Source of the DNA: JBFXEO01 sp050180015
Lineage (GTDB): Bacteria; Bacteroidota; Bacteroidia; Bacteroidales; Tenuifilaceae
Assembly (NCBI GenBank): GCA_050180015.1
Contig: JBFXEO010000016.1
Coordinates: forward strand, 1 to 22,982
Length of the DNA: 22,982 nt
Direction of reading: 5' to 3'
Below are positions 20,904-22,982 of this stretch, piece by piece. Position 1 is the stretch's first letter, and every line of letters starts with the position of its first letter. Made by a program: the position numbers and the translations under genes. The notes under the pieces are model-generated. The model saw nothing but the letters and a program-made list of their open reading frames with translations. It did not search any database and was not told where the DNA came from.

Positions 20904-22982
20904 TTAGAATGGCATACCGATAATAAAGTGGAATTGTCCTCCGTTTGCATCTGACCGCCCTGGGACTTCATCAAATCCATAACCCCAGTCAATACCTAGC
21001 ATACCCAGCATAGGGAGAAACATTCTTACTCCAAAACCTGCAGAGCGGTACATATTGAACGGGTTGAACTCATCGGTACTGCTCCACGCGTTACCCGCCT
21101 CAACAAAGGTCAGCAAGTATATGGCTGCCTGGGGTTTTAGCGAAACGGGGTAGCGTAGCTCGGCAGTATATTTATCGTAAACGTGTCCATCGCCAATGGA
21201 ATATCCACTGATAATGGTGTATGGCGTAAGCGATCCGTTGCTATACCCCCTGAGCCCAATTGTTTCCTTACCGTAAATTCCGCTGTACCCCGACATGCCG
21301 TCACCTCCAACGTCAAACCCTTCGAAGGGAGAGTAGCCCAAATCTTTATTGAAGTAACCCATAATACCCATCTGAAAGTTGGTGTATAGTACAAGGTTTT
21401 CAACTATTGGCATATACCACTGAATTCTACCCGTCCATTTGTGGTACTCAATCCATTTATACTTTTCGCTGTCTCTCATGGCCTTCGTATAGTCTTTCCC
21501 GTTGAACAGCGAGTACGGAGGGGTTATCTGGAGCGATATAGATAAATTTGATCCCCGGCGTGGGTATATGATCTGGTCGGTTGAGTTTCTCGAAAGGGTC
21601 ATTTTTAAGCTTAGGTTGTTTGACTGACCAGTGCTGAATAGGAAGTAGCCAGTCCAATCCTTAAGATTGTAATTTTGTATGCTAACCTCATTGTATATGG
21701 AAAAGTAATCGTCTGGCCATTTTAGGCGTGTTCCTAATCCTACCGAAAACCCCGTGACTTTAAAGTATTTTTTGCTCGATTCGTAAAAGTAGTTACTATT
21801 ATTTTGAATGGTATGATAAATGGAGAATGAGAAATTAGTCGGTTTTTTACCACCTAGCCATGGCTCAGTAAAAGAAAGGCTAAAGGCTTTATAGTAGGAG
21901 CCATTTGTAGATGCCCTTAATGCTAAAGATTGGCTATCCCCCGATGGTATTGGCCTCCATGCACCTTTGTCAAATATTCTACGGACTGAGAAATTCGAGA
22001 ACCGAATGCCCAAAGTCCCCACAAACATGTCGTTGCCCCATCCTCCGGAAACTTCCAGCTGGTCGTTAGCTTTTTCCTCTAAAACATACTTTAAATCCAC
22101 GGTATTATCGGCGGGATTGGGGAGTGGCTTTACATCAAGTTTTTCAGGATCAAAGTGGCCCATCTGCCCCAACTCCCTGATAGTTCTGGTTATATCTGTT
22201 TTGCTGAATAAATACCCTGGTTTTGACCAAATTTCCCGGCGGATAACATGCTCGTTGGTTTTGGTGTTACCGGCAATTAGTACCTTGTTTATGGTAGCTT
22301 GCTCTCCTTCGTAAATTCTCATTTCTATATCAACGGAGTCGTTTTGAATCTGCTTTTCAACCGGGTCGAGCTGGAAGAAAAGGTAGCCATCGTCCATGTA
22401 AATTGTTGTAATGGAGTTATCGTCGGAAAATAGCCGTTTCTCCAGCAATGATTTATCGTAAATATCCCCTTTTTTCATTCCAAGCACAGTCGAAAGGGCA
22501 TCGGACGGGAGTTTGGTATTTCCTATCCAGCTAATATTCCGGATATGGTACTGCGGGCCTTCGTAAAGGTTGAACTTAATGCCTATCCTTTTTGTGTTGA
22601 TGGTGTAAATAGAATCTTTCAGGATTTTTAGGTCGCGATACCCATGCTCGTTGTAAAATGTAACAAGGTTATTTTTACTTTCCTCGTAATCGGCTTCAAT
22701 AAATTTAGACGATTTGAAAAAGTTCATGTTTTTTCGGTGTATTTTTTTCAAAGCTCCACGTAGTTTGGGATCCTTGTAGGCCGTATTACCTTCGAAATCT
22801 ATTGCGCCAATTTTTACCCGCCCGTTTTTCTTTATATCGAAGGTGAGTTTAATTCCGTTGGCCATTACAGTGTCATTTTCCTGGATGGGATCGACCACAA
22901 CATTCAAAAATCCTTTGGCGCGGTAATGTTTTTCAATGATATATACACTATTTTCCAGAATACTTTCGGTAAGTTGTCCCTC
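20904..22982 (-). CDS. bamA: outer membrane protein assembly factor BamA (5' end beyond the window)
   Basis: The frame stays open to the window edge, giving 692 codons of the C-terminal part; the start and signal peptide lie outside. The fragment begins in a POTRA domain (HYRAKGFLNVVV), followed by three further POTRA repeats (starts near VKIGAIDFEGNTAY, YHIRNISWIGNTKL and ATINKVLIAGNTKT). The 16-strand Omp85 barrel occupies roughly the last 400 residues. The L6-loop signature is GLRGYSNGS (about 21235-21258) and the protein ends in aromatic F, as outer-membrane barrels do (HFIIGMPF). BamA folds and inserts beta-barrel proteins into the outer membrane. The two Skp-like chaperones that would feed it are directly downstream. 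Confidence 0.95.
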   Translation of the reverse strand, partial: EGQLTESILENSVYIIEKHYRAKGFLNVVVDPIQENDTVMANGIKLTFDIKKNGRVKIGAIDFEGNTAYKDPKLRGALKKIHRKNMNFFKSSKFIEADYEESKNNLVTFYNEHGYRDLKILKDSIYTINTKRIGIKFNLYEGPQYHIRNISWIGNTKLPSDALSTVLGMKKGDIYDKSLLEKRLFSDDNSITTIYMDDGYLFFQLDPVEKQIQNDSVDIEMRIYEGEQATINKVLIAGNTKTNEHVIRREIWSKPGYLFSKTDITRTIRELGQMGHFDPEKLDVKPLPNPADNTVDLKYVLEEKANDQLEVSGGWGNDMFVGTLGIRFSNFSVRRIFDKGAWRPIPSGDSQSLALRASTNGSYYKAFSLSFTEPWLGGKKPTNFSFSIYHTIQNNSNYFYESSKKYFKVTGFSVGLGTRLKWPDDYFSIYNEVSIQNYNLKDWTGYFLFSTGQSNNLSLKMTLSRNSTDQIIYPRRGSNLSISLQITPPYSLFNGKDYTKAMRDSEKYKWIEYHKWTGRIQWYMPIVENLVLYTNFQMGIMGYFNKDLGYSPFEGFDVGGDGMSGYSGIYGKETIGLRGYSNGSLTPYTIISGYSIGDGHVYDKYTAELRYPVSLKPQAAIYLLTFVEAGNAWSSTDEFNPFNMYRSAGFGVRMFLPMLGMLGIDWGYGFDEVPGRSDANGGQFHFIIGMPF

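Noticed and set aside
22905..22907. TTG (methionine) start of BamA at 22907
   Set aside because: The frame continues open to the window edge with POTRA-like sequence, so the true start lies outside.
1..22982. CRISPR arrays, tRNA/rRNA genes, insertion sequences, prophage or defence genes
   Set aside because: Looked for direct-repeat arrays, tRNA-like folds, transposase or integrase motifs and found none.

Overview
The window looks like a chromosomal segment of a Bacteroidota bacterium, most likely of the order Bacteroidales. Pointers are the Bacteroidota-type -7 promoter element TAnnTTTG in front of several genes, start codons without Shine-Dalgarno sequences, a BamA / two Skp-like / MurI gene row, an OlsF-like fused aminolipid acyltransferase, a ~556-residue nucleoside kinase with a threonyl-tRNA-synthetase-like N-terminus, and secreted proteins carrying SPOR-like and TSP3/EF-hand modules. 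This assignment is inferred from gene content; no rRNA or tRNA gene is present to fix it. No insertion sequence, prophage, CRISPR array or other sign of recent transfer was seen; most of the window is core chromosome.

Positions 1-7015 are read on the + strand. They hold an OlsF-like aminolipid acyltransferase, an M19 dipeptidase lipoprotein, the ribosome-assembly GTPase EngB (YsxC), PRPP synthetase, ribosomal protein L25/Ctc, peptidyl-tRNA hydrolase and an S4-domain Hsp15-like protein. The last three form a translation cluster whose promoter is followed by an apparently structured leader RNA.

From 7012 to the right end every gene is on the - strand. Read in transcription order from the right edge, the window holds: BamA (cut by the window edge), two tandem Skp/OmpH-like chaperones, glutamate racemase and a nucleoside kinase (envelope biogenesis block); a two-gene operon of a duplicated-domain SPOR-like secreted protein and a beta-barrel protein with TSP3 repeats and an EF-hand; Bcp peroxidase and RecA, ended by a clear intrinsic terminator; then a transglutaminase lipoprotein, CutC, a ferritin-VIT1 (MbfA-like) iron transporter and a flavin reductase, which look like a metal/redox operon. 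The two strands meet at one CTAG that supplies both stop codons.

The parts most worth a second look are the rplY leader RNA (hairpin with possible pseudoknot), the SPOR-like/EF-hand envelope pair, the MbfA-like operon together with its half-dead transglutaminase lipoprotein, and perfect palindromes lying on the promoters of skp and of the nucleoside kinase. Apart from these, the window is ordinary and I see no clear defence or mobile system.
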